In this document: positions 51,142 to 58,978 of the stretch, in pieces
How positions within the stretch are numbered: position 1 is the stretch's first letter
Layout of the letters: every line of letters begins with the position of its first letter
Assembly: GCA_017465905.1 (NCBI GenBank)
Contig: JAFTVE010000026.1
Coordinates: 1-64,000 of the forward strand
Origin: Bacteroidaceae bacterium
GTDB taxonomy: Bacteria > Bacteroidota > Bacteroidia > Bacteroidales > Bacteroidaceae
Length of the DNA: 64,000 nt
Direction: 5' to 3'
Program-made: the position numbers and the translations under genes
Notes under the pieces: generated by a model
Databases searched by the model: none
What the model was told of the DNA's origin: nothing
The model's input: only the letters and a program-made list of their open reading frames with translations

Positions 51142-51259
51142 AGAAGCTGTTTGGATTTTATTTTGAGTTTAGCTGAGAGGGTAAAGATGCTCGAAATGGC
51201 CTCAGATAATCCGAAAAGTTCTTCAAATACATATTAACGGTAAAATCCAAACAGCTTCT
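51142..51259. mobile_element. 118-bp MITE-like element with perfect 19-bp terminal inverted repeats
   Basis: AGAAGCTGTTTGGATTTTA (51142-51160) is the exact reverse complement of 51241-51259. TAA flanks the GAAGCTG…CAGCTTC ends on both sides and could be a 3-bp target duplication. Nothing inside codes for a transposase. Confidence 0.65.
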
Positions 51260-51264
51260 AATTG

Positions 51265-51295
51265 TTGCAGCTGTGACGATAATTTGTTACTTTTG
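51265..51295 (+). promoter_or_regulatory. mazG promoter
   Basis: TTG (51265-51267) and TACTTTTG (51288-51295) with a 20-base spacer; start codon 18 bases later. It begins six bases after the 118-bp TIR element. Confidence 0.75.
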
Positions 51296-51312
51296 TCGTA
51301 AAAATAGAAACA

Positions 51313-52182
51313 ATGAGTACAAGACAACAACAGATGGAGGCCTTCGGACGCTTTCTTGATGTGCTCGATGAGTTGCGTGAGAAATGTCCGTGGGACCGCA
51401 AGCAGACCAACGAGAGTCTGCGACCCAATACGATAGAGGAGGTATACGAACTGTGCGATGCGCTAATCAATGAGGATGATGCCAACATCTGCAAGGAACT
51501 GGGCGATGTGTTGCTCCACGTGGCGTTCTATGCCAAAATTGCTTCGGAGAAGGGACAGTTTGATATAAAGGATGTGTGTGACCGCCTGTGCGACAAACTC
51601 ATCTTCCGCCATCCTCATGTGTTTCCACCTAAAGAGGAAAGTGTAAAGATAAAAGATGAAAGTTGCCGTCCGGATGGTAATGACTCTCCACTTTCATCTG
51701 TCAACTTTCAACCCGAGAAGGTTACTACGGCGACACAGGTGTCGGAAAACTGGGAACAGCTCAAACTGAAGGAGAAGGGTGGTAACAAGCGTGTGCTCAG
51801 CGGAGTACCCTCAGGATTACCCTCTATAGTGAAAGCATATCGTATCCAGGAGAAGGCTCGCAACGTGGGGTTTGAATGGGATGATGCTTCCGGTGCGTGG
51901 GAGAAACTGATGGAGGAGATGGAGGAACTGCGCGTGGAACTTGAGCGTGGTGATCATGATCTCGCTGAGGCAGAGTTGGGCGATTTGCTCTTTGCTACCA
52001 TTAATGTGGCGCGTATGAATGGACTCAGCCCCGACAATGCGCTGGAACGTACCAATCAGAAGTTTATCCGTCGCTTCAACTATGTGGAGGAGGGCGCTAT
52101 TGCTCAAGGACGCAACCTCAAGGATATGACTCTGGAGGAGATGGATGCCTTGTGGGATGAGGCGAAGAGCAAGGGGCAGTGA
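51313..52182 (+). CDS. mazG: nucleoside triphosphate pyrophosphohydrolase MazG, with in-frame hairpin-repeat insertion
   Basis: House-cleaning all-alpha NTP pyrophosphatase. Two MazG repeats are evident: residues ~10-105 (REKCPWDRKQTNESLRPNTIEEVYELCDALINEDDANICKELGDVLLHVAFYA, with the ExxE…ExxD metal ligands) and ~165-270 (FEWDDASGAWEKLMEEMEELRVELERG…AEAELGDLLFATINVARM). The 289-residue length exceeds the usual ~263. The excess is residues ~108-136, encoded by 51634-51718, which holds AGATGAAAGT…ACTTTCATCT inverted arms around GCCGTCCGGATGG and lies in the inter-repeat linker (just before the conserved WEQLKLKEK). Function probably intact because the insertion is in a linker. Confidence 0.93.
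   Translation: MSTRQQQMEAFGRFLDVLDELREKCPWDRKQTNESLRPNTIEEVYELCDALINEDDANICKELGDVLLHVAFYAKIASEKGQFDIKDVCDRLCDKLIFRHPHVFPPKEESVKIKDESCRPDGNDSPLSSVNFQPEKVTTATQVSENWEQLKLKEKGGNKRVLSGVPSGLPSIVKAYRIQEKARNVGFEWDDASGAWEKLMEEMEELRVELERGDHDLAEAELGDLLFATINVARMNGLSPDNALERTNQKFIRRFNYVEEGAIAQGRNLKDMTLEEMDALWDEAKSKGQ
51634..51718. repeat. GCCGTCCGGATGG hairpin repeat in frame inside mazG
   Basis: AGATGAAAGT and ACTTTCATCT are perfect inverted arms flanking the palindromic core CCGTCCGGATGG, followed by CAACTTTCAAC microrepeats. The core recurs at ~24779, ~61595 and (partial) ~11821. Confidence 0.65.
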
Positions 52183-52188
52183 ATTGAG

Positions 52189-52270
52189 TTTTGAGTTTTT
52201 AAGTTTGACAAGTTTACAAATATGTTACATGTAAGGTCCTTGCTTGGCTCAAGAACTTAAAAACTCAAAA
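52189..52270. terminator. bidirectional hairpin between mazG and the DUF4922 gene
   Basis: TTTTGAGTTTTTAAGTT (52189-52205) is the exact reverse complement of AACTTAAAAACTCAAAA (52254-52270). It lies between convergent genes and is T-rich at both 3' ends. It belongs to the same AACTCAAAAC-type microrepeat class seen elsewhere. Confidence 0.5.
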
Positions 52271-52272
52271 AC

Positions 52273-54978
52273 TTAAAAACTTGCAAGCGAAACATACCAC
52301 TCCGTCAGCTCTGTCTTCGGGTAGTAGTGGCGGAGTATTTCTTTGTAGTTGTATCCCTGGGCGCCCATTACGGCAGCGCCTATCTGGCATAGCCCTACGC
52401 CATGTCCCCAGCCTGAGCCGTGGAGGATGAATAAGGGCCTCTCCCCATCCCTCTCCCAAGGAGAGGGGGACTCAGACATCGCGGCACTGCTCTCGGTGGA
52501 CTCTGCAACTCCCTCTCCTTGGGAGAGGGTTGGGGTGAGGCTTTCTACCTTTTCCACCTCGAAGGCGCTGCTATAGAGATGACTCTCCGAGAGCGTGCGC
52601 CGTATCTCCAGCTCCTTGCCGATGATTCGGGTGGCTTTGGTGCCGACGATTTGTAGACGTACAATACGTCCCGAGGGACCGCGCTCAATGGGGATGAGGT
52701 CAACGATGTCGCCATAGTCGAATCCTCCGCGACGGCGTACGAGTTCGCTCAGTTCGGCTTGGGTATACTTCACGGTCCAGCGATAGAAGTCTGTCGACTG
52801 GTCGTAGTGGTTGAGTACTTCCGAAAGCACTTTCTTGTCGTTGGTGTTGCAGAAGGGGTCGTCCACAACGCTGAGGTAGGGATGGGGCGTATCGTCCCAA
52901 CAGCTCTCATACAGTTCGCTCCTACCACCGCAGCACTTGCTGAACCGGGCATCACAGACTGCTCCCTCGTAGCTGAGCACGATACCGCGCGTAGCTCGGA
53001 TGGCCTCAAGAACCTGTGGCGTAACCTTACGGCTTACACCTTGATAGCGTTGGCAATGGTCATCGGCACATACGTCGAAGTGGGCATGCGCTTCACGGTC
53101 GTACCAACGGATAGCCTCCCCCTTACCCCTCCCAAGGAGGGGTGATTCAGACATCGCGGAGGTAATATGGAGAATAACATTTTCGATGTTGTCAATAACC
53201 TCTTCATTCGTGAAACGCAATGTTCGATATCCTGCTTCTGCTAATAATTTGTCTCGAATTTTGTCTGCTTCTTTTTGCTTTGGGTTGTTGTGATAACTTC
53301 CATCTATTTCGATGATAATATTTAGTGGCAAACAAATGAAATCTACTATGAAATCTCCGATGATATGTTGCCTTCTAAATCGCACCCCCAACTTCTTCGC
53401 ACGCAATCTCCCCCAAAGGCGTTTTTCAGCTTCTGTAGGATATCGCTTTTGATTCATTGCATATTCCTTCAATAATACATATATGTCAGGGTGTGCCGTT
53501 TTGTATTTTTCTATGCTAGGAAGTGGCTTTGGATGAGTGTCAGCGATGTCTGCATCACCCCTCCTTGGGAGGGGCAGGGGGGAGGCCCCTATCTGTGCCA
53601 ACAGCCAACTGCGGGAGATGATGGCATGTGCCTTGAGAAGTTCGATGGAAGAGGTACCGCTCATCTCTGAGGCGATGACGCTGGTGAGATAGTCTTCAAT
53701 GGCGATGCGGTTGATGGCATGTAGCTCGCCGTCGATGATGCGTAGGATGAGTGACCCCTGGAAGGTCTGTGTCTCCTGTTGCTGCCAATGAAACTCCTTG
53801 CCGATGGTGACGCTGTGGAGGCTGAAGGTGCTAGTGTCGCCCCCCTCAATAGCGAAGCCCTTGGCTTGTCCAGGAACTCTCTTTCGGGGGGAGCCTGCAA
53901 ACATCACGGTGTCTCCCACGTTGTATGTCGTGCCATTCCTTGTCAGTACGATGGTGTCCTTGCCTGTAGCAGTGTCTCTGCTTATTGTAGCAGTGTAGGT
54001 AATAGATTCTTTTTTATCGGTATCCGAATTACCCCTACCAAGGAGGGGCAGGGAGGAGGTCTCAAACCTGATTTCCTTCCCTTGCATGATGCCCACATCA
54101 ATGGTGGGCTCGGTGCGTACGCCTACCTCGCATAATATGTCGAGTGCTTGGGATATGCTGAGACGCTCGTAGTCTTCGGCTCGTGGGGTCACCAGGAGTC
54201 CACACATGTCCAGTGCGCCTGGACTGATGAGGTATTTGCTCTCTCCCTCAGCGGTGTAGCAGCGGGGGCGGTGTGCTCTGCGTGGGATGACGATGAGGTT
54301 GACCTGCTCGCCTTGACGGAAGGCTACCACGTTGATGCACGGCTCGTATTCTCCTTCGGGGATAGGCAGTTGATTGTATAGTTGACCGAAGGTGCCGGTA
54401 CCTTCTGCGTTGCGGATAAGATAAGCCTGATAGCCGAATGGGGCTATTGCTTGTAGATGGCCCATGTCGGTGATGCTCTTGGCATACTCTACTAAGGGGA
54501 TTCCTGTACCTATGCCGGCCTGCAGATGTAGATGGTCGGGAGCGGATGCGCCGCACTTGGGGCCGTTATAGAATACGATGTACTCCTCAGGCAAGGCCTT
54601 GACAGCTTGTATGAGTGAGTCGTATGCTTCGATGATGTTCTGTCGGCGGTGTGTGGTGGATGCTATCGTGTAGTGGCCTCGCAGGATGGGGAATGGGTTT
54701 ACCAACCACTCGAAATTCTCGTTCAAGGCAAGGCATTGCTGCTCTTCCGGACGGTTGGCGTGGCAGAGGAAGCAGGGGCGTGCGGCTATGCTTGTCTTGT
54801 CGATGCTTGCACCGGTAGAGACCATCCGTGCCGGGTTGCACTGTACCCGGAGTGCAGTGGGTAGCTTTGCCGAGTGCAGCTCACGGCTCCATACAGCGTC
54901 AAGTGCCTCATTGTTGTCATGGGCTAAAGGCCATTCACGCAGTTGTGCCTCAAAGAATGTTTCTAAGCTGTCGGTCAT
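52273..54978 (-). CDS. DUF4922 (HIT-like phosphorylase) - SpoIID/LytB fusion interrupted in frame by a DUF559 endonuclease element
   Basis: 901 residues. Residues 1-~305: DUF4922, with ARPCFLCHANRPEEQQ and the HIT-type HxHxQ motif DHLHLQAGIG, akin to GDP-hexose phosphorylases. Residues ~320-460: first half of a SpoIID/LytB domain (GELHAINRIAIEDYLTSVIASEMSGTSSIELLKAHAIISRSWLLAQIG). Residues ~465-622: an insertion made of two inverted repeat-encoded arms flanking a full DUF559 domain (RYPTEAEKRLWGRLRAKKLG…DFIVDFICLPLNIIIEIDGS). From ~623 SpoIID resumes (RWYDREAHAHFDVCADDHCQRYQGV…ARFSKCCGGRSELYES…HGSGWGHGVGLCQIGA). A second, nuclease-free repeat is translated at ~813-848 and a solo copy at ~305-318. 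Whether the interrupted SpoIID domain still works is unknown; no frameshift or stop is present. Confidence 0.85.
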   Translation of the reverse strand: MTDSLETFFEAQLREWPLAHDNNEALDAVWSRELHSAKLPTALRVQCNPARMVSTGASIDKTSIAARPCFLCHANRPEEQQCLALNENFEWLVNPFPILRGHYTIASTTHRRQNIIEAYDSLIQAVKALPEEYIVFYNGPKCGASAPDHLHLQAGIGTGIPLVEYAKSITDMGHLQAIAPFGYQAYLIRNAEGTGTFGQLYNQLPIPEGEYEPCINVVAFRQGEQVNLIVIPRRAHRPRCYTAEGESKYLISPGALDMCGLLVTPRAEDYERLSISQALDILCEVGVRTEPTIDVGIMQGKEIRFETSSLPLLGRGNSDTDKKESITYTATISRDTATGKDTIVLTRNGTTYNVGDTVMFAGSPRKRVPGQAKGFAIEGGDTSTFSLHSVTIGKEFHWQQQETQTFQGSLILRIIDGELHAINRIAIEDYLTSVIASEMSGTSSIELLKAHAIISRSWLLAQIGASPLPLPRRGDADIADTHPKPLPSIEKYKTAHPDIYVLLKEYAMNQKRYPTEAEKRLWGRLRAKKLGVRFRRQHIIGDFIVDFICLPLNIIIEIDGSYHNNPKQKEADKIRDKLLAEAGYRTLRFTNEEVIDNIENVILHITSAMSESPLLGRGKGEAIRWYDREAHAHFDVCADDHCQRYQGVSRKVTPQVLEAIRATRGIVLSYEGAVCDARFSKCCGGRSELYESCWDDTPHPYLSVVDDPFCNTNDKKVLSEVLNHYDQSTDFYRWTVKYTQAELSELVRRRGGFDYGDIVDLIPIERGPSGRIVRLQIVGTKATRIIGKELEIRRTLSESHLYSSAFEVEKVESLTPTLSQGEGVAESTESSAAMSESPSPWERDGERPLFILHGSGWGHGVGLCQIGAAVMGAQGYNYKEILRHYYPKTELTEWYVSLASF
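52436..52541. repeat. ~106-bp inverted repeat (nuclease-free) in frame in the SpoIID part
   Basis: Left arm 52436-52471 (GGCCTCTCCCC…CCCAAGGAGAGGGGGA) and right arm 52510-52541 (TCCCTCTCCTTGGGAGAGGG…GAGGC) flank ~38 bases that include ACTCAGACATCGCGG, shared with the 53114 repeat. It encodes …SLTPTLSQGEG…SPSPWERDGERP…. Confidence 0.85.
53114..53587. mobile_element. DUF559 nuclease flanked by ~47-bp inverted repeats, inserted in frame in the SpoIID domain
   Basis: Right-hand arm 53114-53160 and left-hand arm 53540-53587 are inverted copies: about 43 of 47 positions agree, sharing CCCCTCCCAAGGAGGGGTGA and CAGACATCGC. Between them (53168-53519, minus strand) lies a DUF559 (Vsr-like) domain with PTEAEKRLWGRLRAKKLGVRFRRQHIIGDFIVDFICLPLNIIIEIDGSYH…LRFTNEEV, including the expected D…EID catalytic pattern. 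The element has no stop codon in the host frame, so it is read through. An internal Met (EYAMNQKRYPTEAE) could start an independent nuclease. Confidence 0.75.
54027..54065. repeat. solo copy of the DUF559-associated repeat, in frame
   Basis: The minus strand reads CCTCCTCCCTGCCCCTCCTT then GGTAGGGGTAATTCGGAT, one arm of the repeat without an inverted partner. It encodes SSLPLLGRGNSD in the DUF4922-SpoIID linker. Confidence 0.6.
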
Positions 54979-55041
54979 GGTGCTTATTTCCTTTGTAGAT
55001 ATTGTGAGTCGTAAGGGAGTATGGATAGCTTATGCCACTGT

Positions 55042-56478
55042 CTATCTCAGTTGCTTCCTTGCCCGTATTTCTTGGGTGCGCAGGCTATCTTTGTAGTGGT
55101 TATGAGCAGCTACACGTTCGGGACTGAGTGCAGCGTCGCTGTTTCCTTCCCAACGGCGGCATAGGTAGATGGGCTCATAGATGCGGCCTAGGCGATATTG
55201 ACGGCAGATGGCTATGCCTACTGCATAGTCTTCGCCATAGCTCACGTTAGGGAAGCCTAGTTCACGGATTACAGGGGTGTAGAATGCACGTGGAGCACCT
55301 AGTCCGTTGATGCGTAGGGCGTTATTCATGCCATTCTCTTCGGTCCACTCCCGATGGTCGATGATGCCCGGAGGCAGTGTCTCCAAAGCAAAGTTGCACA
55401 GACGATAGCTGCCTACTACCATGGCGCAGTGTTCGCGACGGAAAGTATCAACGATGCGCTGTAGGGTGTGTTCGTCGCTGTATAGATCATCACTGTCAAG
55501 CTGTACGGCATAGCGCCCACATTGTGGATGGCGTATGGCGAGATCCCAGCAACCACCAATACCAAGGTCTTGGCGCTCAGGAATGATGTGGACAACGGGG
55601 GAGGCAGCTTCAATTATCTCTGAAGTACCGTCCGTAGAGTGGTTATCCACCACGATGAGGTTGAAGGTGAAGTCCGTTTTCTGTGAGAGTACCGATTGTA
55701 TGGCATCACCGATGGTTCGTGCGCGGTTTTTTACGGGAATGATGACGCTGGCTTCGCAAGGAAAGTATTCTAAGGAGGTGTCGATACTCTGAAGGGTATG
55801 GTAGTCTATGAATGCGTCTATGGCTTTGAGGTGTGCTGTGCAGGCTCGCTCCATCTCTATCTGTATTTGTCTATTGCGAGGGTCGACGTAGTCGAATTGT
55901 TTCTCTCCCGAGGAGCGCATGTCTAGCTCATGTTCGGTATATAGGTACTCGTTGATGTGGACAAGCCGTCCTGCACGACTGATGTAGAGGCGCAGTTGGT
56001 AGAGTGCAGCGTGCTGCATTGCTTCGGGGGCTGTGGCGAGGAATCGGCGCAGAGCTTCTGTACGTATCAGTACTAATGGGCCGAAGTCAAAGTCGTCGCG
56101 TACGCTACCTTCTTGATATTCATTGGTGGGTACGGCCTGCGTCGCACCCTGTTTCATGACGTGGCGATTGCTATATACCCAGTCGGCTTCGCTCTCTTGA
56201 GCAGTGCGCAACATGTGCTCTATGGCTCTATAACCTATGGATAGGGCGCCAGCATGAGTGTATAGTAGGCAATACTCGCTTGTGCAACTATCGGTAATCT
56301 TGTTCAACACCTCTGTGGACATGCTACGCTCAAGAGGGATGAAAGGCATTCCTTCTTCTTGGTGTAGTTGGAGGATATGAACTTGTGCTATTTGTGCCTC
56401 TTCGTTAAATGCATCTTGCAGTGCTGAAGCTTGCTTCTCATTGATATATGGGATAAAGCAATCTATAGTATGTACCAT
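55042..56478 (-). CDS. glycosyltransferase, GT2-type (two tandem GT-A-like halves)
   Basis: 478 residues. The C-terminal half is a clear GT2: [48 protein letters not shown], the nucleotide/metal motif LDSDD (from Asp328), and [23 protein letters not shown] plus a late [15 protein letters not shown]. The N-terminal ~220 residues look like a degenerate second GT-A fold ([44 protein letters not shown]). No membrane segments, so cytosolic or membrane-associated. It is 63 bp upstream of the DUF4922 gene on the same strand, the arrangement I recall from related genomes; a joint role is plausible but unproven. Acceptor unknown. Confidence 0.88.
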   Translation of the reverse strand: MVHTIDCFIPYINEKQASALQDAFNEEAQIAQVHILQLHQEEGMPFIPLERSMSTEVLNKITDSCTSEYCLLYTHAGALSIGYRAIEHMLRTAQESEADWVYSNRHVMKQGATQAVPTNEYQEGSVRDDFDFGPLVLIRTEALRRFLATAPEAMQHAALYQLRLYISRAGRLVHINEYLYTEHELDMRSSGEKQFDYVDPRNRQIQIEMERACTAHLKAIDAFIDYHTLQSIDTSLEYFPCEASVIIPVKNRARTIGDAIQSVLSQKTDFTFNLIVVDNHSTDGTSEIIEAASPVVHIIPERQDLGIGGCWDLAIRHPQCGRYAVQLDSDDLYSDEHTLQRIVDTFRREHCAMVVGSYRLCNFALETLPPGIIDHREWTEENGMNNALRINGLGAPRAFYTPVIRELGFPNVSYGEDYAVGIAICRQYRLGRIYEPIYLCRRWEGNSDAALSPERVAAHNHYKDSLRTQEIRARKQLR

Positions 56479-56499
56479 GATACTACTGTATTTATTTTC

Positions 56500-57807
56500 T
56501 TATTCGTCCCTATTGTAGCGTATCTTGTGGTCTTCGGCATTGTAGTCTACTTTTAACTTTTTGTTCCTGTCGTAGAAGTATTGGTGATTCCCATTGCCGT
56601 TTGAATATGTATACTTGCTCTTAAGGAATTCTATTACTGACTCCTGCTTGAGGTGCGAACTAAGACTCAGTTCTACAAGGAAGGTCTTGTCATTGTCGAA
56701 GAAAAAACTCACCTCGTCCATTACGTCGGGACCCGCATATCCTTGGATTTCATCGCCAATGGCGTATTCTATGTATGACGGTTGCTCTATCATGGGAGTT
56801 AGCTCCTCTCCATACATATATACTACCTGTTCCCGTGTTTGATCCAGCGCAATGCTGAAGTCCTCGAAGAGGTCATGGTTGAGGCCTAGATAGGTGAGGT
56901 TGGTGGAACCATCGAATGTAATCTTTACCTGAGAACTTTCGAAGCTGGATTTGTTGGTGTAGGCATACATATGCCCATTGGTCTCAGCCTTGTATATATA
57001 ATACTTGTTGTTGAGGTAGTCAATGAGTGCCGAGTTCGAGAAGTTCTTCTTGCTGTATATGATGTAGATAGCATCTGTTAATTTAGTGCGTTTGTTAATT
57101 TTGAAGGTCGTCATCTTCTCATCTGTCATGTAATGCACTATTTCGGGGGTAGCTGATAGGGCTGTGCCGTATGTGGCGCATACTTCCTCTTGTGTGAGGC
57201 CGATAGCTTGTGTGTAGTCATAGATTAGTCCGCCGACCTTGACTAGTACTACAGCTGTACCTTCACTTGTGGCTATATCAATCAGTGTGATGCCTTCAGC
57301 TTTGCCAGTGATGGTGCCCCATTTGTCAACGATAGCAGTCTTGTCGTTGTGTGAACGGTATGATTTAATTTTTCCTTTGATTAAGTTTTCGTAAGAGGGA
57401 GTAATGTTGATGTTATAACTAGTCTCTACGATGCTGATGAGGCGCGAGTAGGTGGTAGACTCTCCACTGTTTTTGTCTCTAGCTACGAATGTGTTGGCTT
57501 TCATGTCAGTTATGTAGAGTGTCTTCTTGTTTCCCTCATACGATGCCAGCACTGAAGCATTGGCATTTACCATGGAGAATACACCAGGAGTCTTGTCTGT
57601 AAAATCTACAGCATTAAGGTCGTTTGTATAGTAGAAGTCGCCATCTTCTGTAAACTTCATTACTTCTACAGTTCCTAGTTCTGCATTTTCATATATCCAT
57701 GTCCCTGCCAAATCAGCAATTGTCACTACAAGTACTTCTTGTGGTTCCTCTTCTTGACAACTTGCCAATAAACCTAATAGGCTGATAAAATAAAATAGCT
57801 TTTTCAT
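56500..57807 (-). CDS. uncharacterised lipoprotein
   Basis: 435 residues with signal peptide and lipobox LLASC (MKKLFYFISLLGLLASCQEEEPQ). Residues ~25-110 look like a small beta-barrel (LAGTWIYENAELGTVEVMKFTEDGDFYYTND), then an Ig-like beta domain (KTAIVDKWGTITGKAEGITLIDIATSEGTAVVLVKV, reminiscent of BIG_2), followed by a repeated beta motif (QEEVCATYGTALSATPEIV… and REQVVYMYGEELTPMIEQP…; NSALIDYLNNKYYIYKAETNGHMYAYTN versus ESVIEFLKSKYTYSNGNGNHQYFYDRN), i.e. two related C-terminal domains. TATATTTG at 57861-57868 (minus) is a candidate -7 element. No function assigned. Confidence 0.85.
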   Translation of the reverse strand: MKKLFYFISLLGLLASCQEEEPQEVLVVTIADLAGTWIYENAELGTVEVMKFTEDGDFYYTNDLNAVDFTDKTPGVFSMVNANASVLASYEGNKKTLYITDMKANTFVARDKNSGESTTYSRLISIVETSYNINITPSYENLIKGKIKSYRSHNDKTAIVDKWGTITGKAEGITLIDIATSEGTAVVLVKVGGLIYDYTQAIGLTQEEVCATYGTALSATPEIVHYMTDEKMTTFKINKRTKLTDAIYIIYSKKNFSNSALIDYLNNKYYIYKAETNGHMYAYTNKSSFESSQVKITFDGSTNLTYLGLNHDLFEDFSIALDQTREQVVYMYGEELTPMIEQPSYIEYAIGDEIQGYAGPDVMDEVSFFFDNDKTFLVELSLSSHLKQESVIEFLKSKYTYSNGNGNHQYFYDRNKKLKVDYNAEDHKIRYNRDE

Positions 57808-57944
57808 AATCTTTTTAATGTTGTTGAGTATGTTAAGGTTTCCCTTCTATTATTACGCTGCAAATATAGCTAACTTTTGTGAGAATAGCTATTTTTGTGT
57901 CACTTTTTGGAGGCTGTCTGTATGTGTTTCCATGGGCTAAAACA

Positions 57945-57975
57945 AAGAATAATGGCTGAACCAGCCATTATTCTT
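57945..57975. terminator. terminator of the GH16 gene
   Basis: AAGAATAATGGCTG (57945-57958) and CAGCCATTATTCTT (57962-57975), perfect 14-bp stem, AAC/GTT loop, followed on the minus strand by TGTTTTAG. Confidence 0.85.
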
Positions 57976-57999
57976 GTGTTAATGAATCTATGTGAGCTA

Positions 58000-58872
58000 T
58001 TATTTTTCTTGATAGAAGCGGATATAGTCTATTTCGTAGCGTAACGGGTATTTCTCTGGATTGGGCTCTCCTCCGTGTTGCCCGCCAATCGCAAGGTTGA
58101 GTAGGAAGTATTGCGGAGTGTGGAAGGGATTCTTGCCTTCTCCATAGGTGCCGTTGATGGTTTTCGTGAGGTCTATATCGTTGAGTAGTTCATCATCGAG
58201 ATAGATGCGCAGATACTCGGGCTGCCACTCCATACGCCATACATGGAACTTTTGTGCCCAGTCAGGATCTTTGTCAGTGAAATGGGTGAAAGGGATTGCC
58301 TTAGAGTTCCATACGGCTTGGTTGTTGTCGTTGCCCCATGCGGCATTGGCCAGAATGTGGGGCGCGTCCTTGATGCGGTAGTATTCCATCACGTCGATTT
58401 CTCCGCAGGAGGGCCAGTGCCATTGTGTACCGAGTGTCCAGATTGCGGGCCATGCTCCCTCGAGTACTGGGATGCGGGCACGAACTTCCAATGTGCCGAA
58501 TAGAAATTCGTGCTTACCACGCGTGTTTACTGAAGCGGAGGTGTATTCGGCGTATTCGCGTTGTTGACGCCAGTCGGGGCGACGACGGCGAGGGTGACCA
58601 TCCTGACTTGTTTCGTCAAACTTTACATAATTAGGGTTCTTAACCTGTTCGTGGCGTGCTGTGATGATGAGGCAGCCATCGCGGCAGATAGCGTTGTCGG
58701 ACTGGTACCATTGAAGTTCATGGTTGCGGACGAATCCCTTCTCGTAGTTCCAATCTGCTTCGTTGAGTGGCCCGGCAGTGTTGAACTCGTCACTCCATAC
58801 GAGAGTGCGCTCTTGTGCATTGACGATGAAGAGGGTAGCGCAGAGGCTGGACAGCAGAAAAAGTCTTTTCAT
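58000..58872 (-). CDS. secreted GH16 endo-beta-glucanase/laminarinase-type hydrolase
   Basis: 290 residues: signal peptide MKRLFLLSSLCATLFIVNA, then a GH16 jelly roll. WSDEFNTAGPLNEADWNYEKGF opens the domain; WPAIWTLGTQWHWPSCGEIDVMEY holds the catalytic ExDxxE motif (Glu158 nucleophile, Asp160, Glu163 acid/base). FHVWRMEWQPEYLRIYLDDEL and YFLLNLAIGGQHGGEPNPEKYPLRYEIDYIRFYQ close it. The extra residue before Glu163 (E-I-D-V-M-E) is the beta-bulge form found in laminarinases and related beta-1,3-glucanases. It lies with the GH105 gene (107 bp upstream) on the same strand. Substrate likely beta-1,3- or mixed-linkage glucan. Confidence 0.93.
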   Translation of the reverse strand: MKRLFLLSSLCATLFIVNAQERTLVWSDEFNTAGPLNEADWNYEKGFVRNHELQWYQSDNAICRDGCLIITARHEQVKNPNYVKFDETSQDGHPRRRRPDWRQQREYAEYTSASVNTRGKHEFLFGTLEVRARIPVLEGAWPAIWTLGTQWHWPSCGEIDVMEYYRIKDAPHILANAAWGNDNNQAVWNSKAIPFTHFTDKDPDWAQKFHVWRMEWQPEYLRIYLDDELLNDIDLTKTINGTYGEGKNPFHTPQYFLLNLAIGGQHGGEPNPEKYPLRYEIDYIRFYQEK

Positions 58873-58978
58873 GAGTGATGTGTTTGTAGTGAAAAAACAC
58901 GGGATAAGCTGTAAGCATAACCCCGTGCAATGATGTCTTGACTTGAAGTGCGGCTATTTCAAAGCCGTGCATTAAGGA

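Larger units (their letters stand above)
50862..51312. other. intergenic region between the OMP and mazG genes
   Basis: No supported gene. It contains the 118-bp TIR element (51142-51259) and the mazG promoter. A short frame at 50986-51237 overlaps the element and has no recognisable features. Confidence 0.6.

Noticed and set aside
50986-51237. 83-residue rightward open frame before mazG
   Set aside because: Its 3' half lies in the 118-bp TIR element; no signal, motif or promoter supports it.
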